Below are positions 62,085 to 64,000 of a stretch of DNA of 64,000 nt, piece by piece. This DNA is from JAAYEA01 sp012689325 (GTDB taxonomy: Bacteria; Chloroflexota; Anaerolineae; JAAYEA01). A program made the position numbers and the translations under genes. The stretch is from NCBI GenBank assembly GCA_036841525.1, contig DAITVZ010000004.1, positions 62,001-126,000 of the forward strand, given 5' to 3'. Under the pieces are notes generated by a model. That model searched no databases. It was not told where the DNA came from and saw only the letters and a list, made by a program, of their open reading frames with translations. The stretch's first letter is position 1; every line of letters begins with the position of its first letter.

Positions 62085-63530
62085 ATGGCGGGCGACGCGG
62101 CAGCACAGACCAGCAAAAAAGGGCGAAACATGGACAGCAGCGGAGCTATGGGTCTCGACGATCTCTATCTGCCGGAGGGCCAAGTCCCGGATGTGGAGGA
62201 CCCCTTCGGCGGCTCCGGCGTTTCTGCGGAGCGGTTGAAACGCCTGGTCCTGCAAGGGGCTCGCCAGCGGTTTCTGAGCCAGCGCGAGATCGAGTCTGCC
62301 CTGGCGGATTCCGAGGCGGCTGCGTCGCAGATCGATGTCATCTGCAGCACTCTGATGGAGATGGGCATCGCCCTGCTGGATTCCGGCGATACGGACAGGC
62401 CGGCTGGCTTGGAGGGCCGGGAAGCGTTGGAGGGCCGCGGCGAGGCAGCCTATCGCGCTCGCCCAGGCGCCCAGGCCGCGCGCGTGCGCGCGGAGCCGAC
62501 GGCGGATGACGAGCTGCTGCCCGCCTGGAGCCAGGCCAACGTCTTTGATAACTCGGTGCAGATGTACCTGCGCGAGATCGGGCGCGTGCCCCTGCTGCGG
62601 GCTGCCGAGGAAAGGCGCCTGGCCGAGCTGGTGATGCGTGGGCTCGCCGCCAGGGAGCGGCTGCGGCATGACGGCCTGGATGCGGAGCAGCGTTTCATCC
62701 TGGAAGACGAGACGCGCAGCGGCGATCTGGCCCAGCGTCGGCTGGCCGAGGCCAACCTCCGCTTGGTGGTCAGCGTGGCCAAGCGGTATGCCCGTCGCGG
62801 CATGAGTTTCCTGGACCTGATCCAAGAGGGCAACGTGGGCCTGTTGCGGGCCGTCAAGAAATTCGACTACCGCAAGGGCTTCAAGTTCAGCACCTATGCT
62901 ACCTGGTGGATTCGCCAGGCCATCAGCCGGGCCATCGCCGACCAGGCGCGCACCATTCGCATCCCGGTGCACATGGTCGAGTCGGTGAATCGCCTGATGG
63001 AGGTTTCGCGCGACCTGTGCCAAAAGCTGGGCCGCGAGCCCTCGCCGGAAGAGCTGGCCGCGCACCTGGGGATGCTCTCCCTGCCGGACCGGGAGGCCCT
63101 GACGCGGGCGCAAGAGACCGGCCAGCCGCTGGACCTCGCGGTGCAGAACCGGGTGCGCAAGGCGGTCAAGAAGGTCCGCCGGCTGATGCGCGTGGCCCAG
63201 GAGCCGATCTCGCTCGAGATGCCCGTGGGCGTGGAAGAAGATAGCCCCTTGGGGGACTTTATCGAGGACGATGCGCTCCCCGAGCCGGCCGAGGCGGCTT
63301 CGCGCAACCTGCTCAAACAAGAGATGGGCGAGATTCTCGACGCGCTGACCCTGCGAGAGCGGCTCTGCCTCAAGATGCGCTACGGGCTGGATGGCGGCAC
63401 GATCCTGACGCTGGAGGAGGTGGGCGCCAAGTTCGGCGTGACCCGCGAGCGGGTGCGCCAGATCGAGGCCAGCGCCATGCGCAAGCTGCGCCATCCCCGG
63501 CTGAGCCGCAAGCTGAAGCAGTACCTATAG
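62085..63530 (+). CDS. rpoD: Principal sigma factor RpoD (sigma-70 family)
   Basis: A 481-residue protein. An N-terminal region (about 40-100) corresponds to region 1.1. Region 1.2 (DNSVQMYLREIGRVPLLR), region 2 (LAEANLRLVVSVAKRYARRG, LIQEGNVGLLRAVKKFDYRK and FSTYATWWIRQAI), region 3 and region 4 (LRERLCLKMRYGLDGG, then LEEVGAKFGVTRERVRQIEA) are complete. Region 3 carries an extra segment (DREALTRAQETGQPLDLAVQ) of about 25 residues. Cotranscribed with dnaG. This factor should read the many TTGNNN-17-TATAAT promoters in the window. Confidence 0.95.
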   Translation: MAGDAAAQTSKKGRNMDSSGAMGLDDLYLPEGQVPDVEDPFGGSGVSAERLKRLVLQGARQRFLSQREIESALADSEAAASQIDVICSTLMEMGIALLDSGDTDRPAGLEGREALEGRGEAAYRARPGAQAARVRAEPTADDELLPAWSQANVFDNSVQMYLREIGRVPLLRAAEERRLAELVMRGLAARERLRHDGLDAEQRFILEDETRSGDLAQRRLAEANLRLVVSVAKRYARRGMSFLDLIQEGNVGLLRAVKKFDYRKGFKFSTYATWWIRQAISRAIADQARTIRIPVHMVESVNRLMEVSRDLCQKLGREPSPEELAAHLGMLSLPDREALTRAQETGQPLDLAVQNRVRKAVKKVRRLMRVAQEPISLEMPVGVEEDSPLGDFIEDDALPEPAEAASRNLLKQEMGEILDALTLRERLCLKMRYGLDGGTILTLEEVGAKFGVTRERVRQIEASAMRKLRHPRLSRKLKQYL

Positions 63531-63557
63531 CGTTCCACCTATCGAAGGGAGCCTAGC

Positions 63558-64000
63558 TTGGCCAACGGCAGATCACTCGTCATGCGCCTCCGGCAGAACC
63601 ACGCCCTGGAGCACGCGACCATCCATGTGCTCAGCGAGCGCCATCGTGGCGTGCAGATCCTGGGCCGCAGCGATTTCTGGGGCTTTACCTTGTTGGGGGC
63701 GCTCTCCACGGAGGAAATCGCCTCGGCCTCGCTGGAGGCGCTGGCCAGGTTGCAGCGCGGCGAAAGCGATCTGGCCGTGCACCCGCGCTGCGGCACCAAC
63801 ATGGCGACCAGCGCCCTACTGGTGGCCACGTTTTCCTTGGCGGCCTTGGGCGGCAAGGCGCGCTCGCGCCAGGAGAGGTTTCCTCGCCTCATCACCGCTG
63901 CCCTGGCCGCGCTGATGCTCGCCCAGCCGCTGGGCCTGTGGATGCAGGAGAACATCACCACCACGCCCATGATGGCCGGGGCGCGCATCGAGAGCGTGAT
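63558..64000 (+). CDS. DUF6391-like membrane protein (3' end cut by window edge)
   Basis: The frame is open from TTG 63558 (AAGGGAG 6 nt upstream) to the window end, 147 residues visible. RLRQNHALEHATIHVLSERH, LGRSDFWGFTLLG and LAVHPRCGTN are typical of DUF6391 proteins; a membrane segment follows (RLITAALAALMLAQPLGLW). Function unknown. It lies 27 bp after rpoD and may share its transcript. Confidence 0.75.
   Translation, partial: MANGRSLVMRLRQNHALEHATIHVLSERHRGVQILGRSDFWGFTLLGALSTEEIASASLEALARLQRGESDLAVHPRCGTNMATSALLVATFSLAALGGKARSRQERFPRLITAALAALMLAQPLGLWMQENITTTPMMAGARIESV

Overview
The window is a high-GC bacterial chromosome segment, most likely from a member of the Chloroflexota (Anaerolineae-like lineage) assembled from a metagenome. 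This taxonomic call is inference. It rests on the mix of a nickel CO dehydrogenase, very large secreted subtilases with DUF11 repeats and short 'LPL' motifs near their ends, Thr/Pro linkers, a DUF1854-type ABC exporter and Mut7-C and DUF6391 proteins. No rRNA, tRNA, CRISPR array, prophage or intact insertion sequence was seen. One run of 100 Ns (5926-6025) is flanked by an exact 55-bp duplication and is an assembly artefact.

Layout. 1-2861: a leftward unit with a long structured leader, an HMA-fold protein without CxxC, and CO dehydrogenase CooS (its C-terminus runs off the left edge). 2948-4236: FxLYD and YdjM-like membrane proteins. 4376-8897: leftward exopolysaccharide operon (glycosyltransferase, two Wzz-type co-polymerases, BY-kinase, RmlA-like nucleotidyltransferase). 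8936-18075: housekeeping genes (mnmE, a THUMP-like methyltransferase, cell-wall amidase, a degenerate PyrD-like protein, dtd, an FmdB zinc ribbon, lepB, pnp, rpsO). 18220-21292: a DUF1854 protein and a large ABC exporter behind what reads as a complete c-di-AMP (ydaO/yuaA) riboswitch with its own terminator. 21289-24652: a TIM-barrel protein, an interspersed palindromic repeat, a MazEF module, a frameshifted FG-GAP remnant and a membrane protein. 24936-29974: aminotransferase, GH20 hexosaminidase-like protein, a circularly permuted phosphoglycerate mutase and a Mut7-C protein. 30062-36200: rsfS, ndk, a TPR protein, a UbiB kinase and a glycosyltransferase. 36353-48112: two giant secreted subtilases, the second with ten tandem DUF11 repeats. 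48182-53469: two head-to-head ABC-2 exporter operons, one led by surE. 53624-64000: ppdK, a secreted glycoside hydrolase nested inside a DUF11 domain, dnaG, rpoD and a partial DUF6391 protein.

Strongest observations: (i) the phosphoglycerate mutase at 27887-29485 has its two halves swapped, and all the metal and catalytic residues fit two constant numbering offsets; (ii) a c-di-AMP riboswitch controls the DUF1854/ABC exporter; (iii) a Lys/Asp/Asn triad is invariant in all ten DUF11 repeats, which suggests self-formed isopeptide bonds; (iv) a glycosidase domain is inserted inside a DUF11 fold; (v) an unexplained long structured leader precedes the HMA-CooS unit. Family assignments come from reading the sequence and remembered family features; no database search was run.
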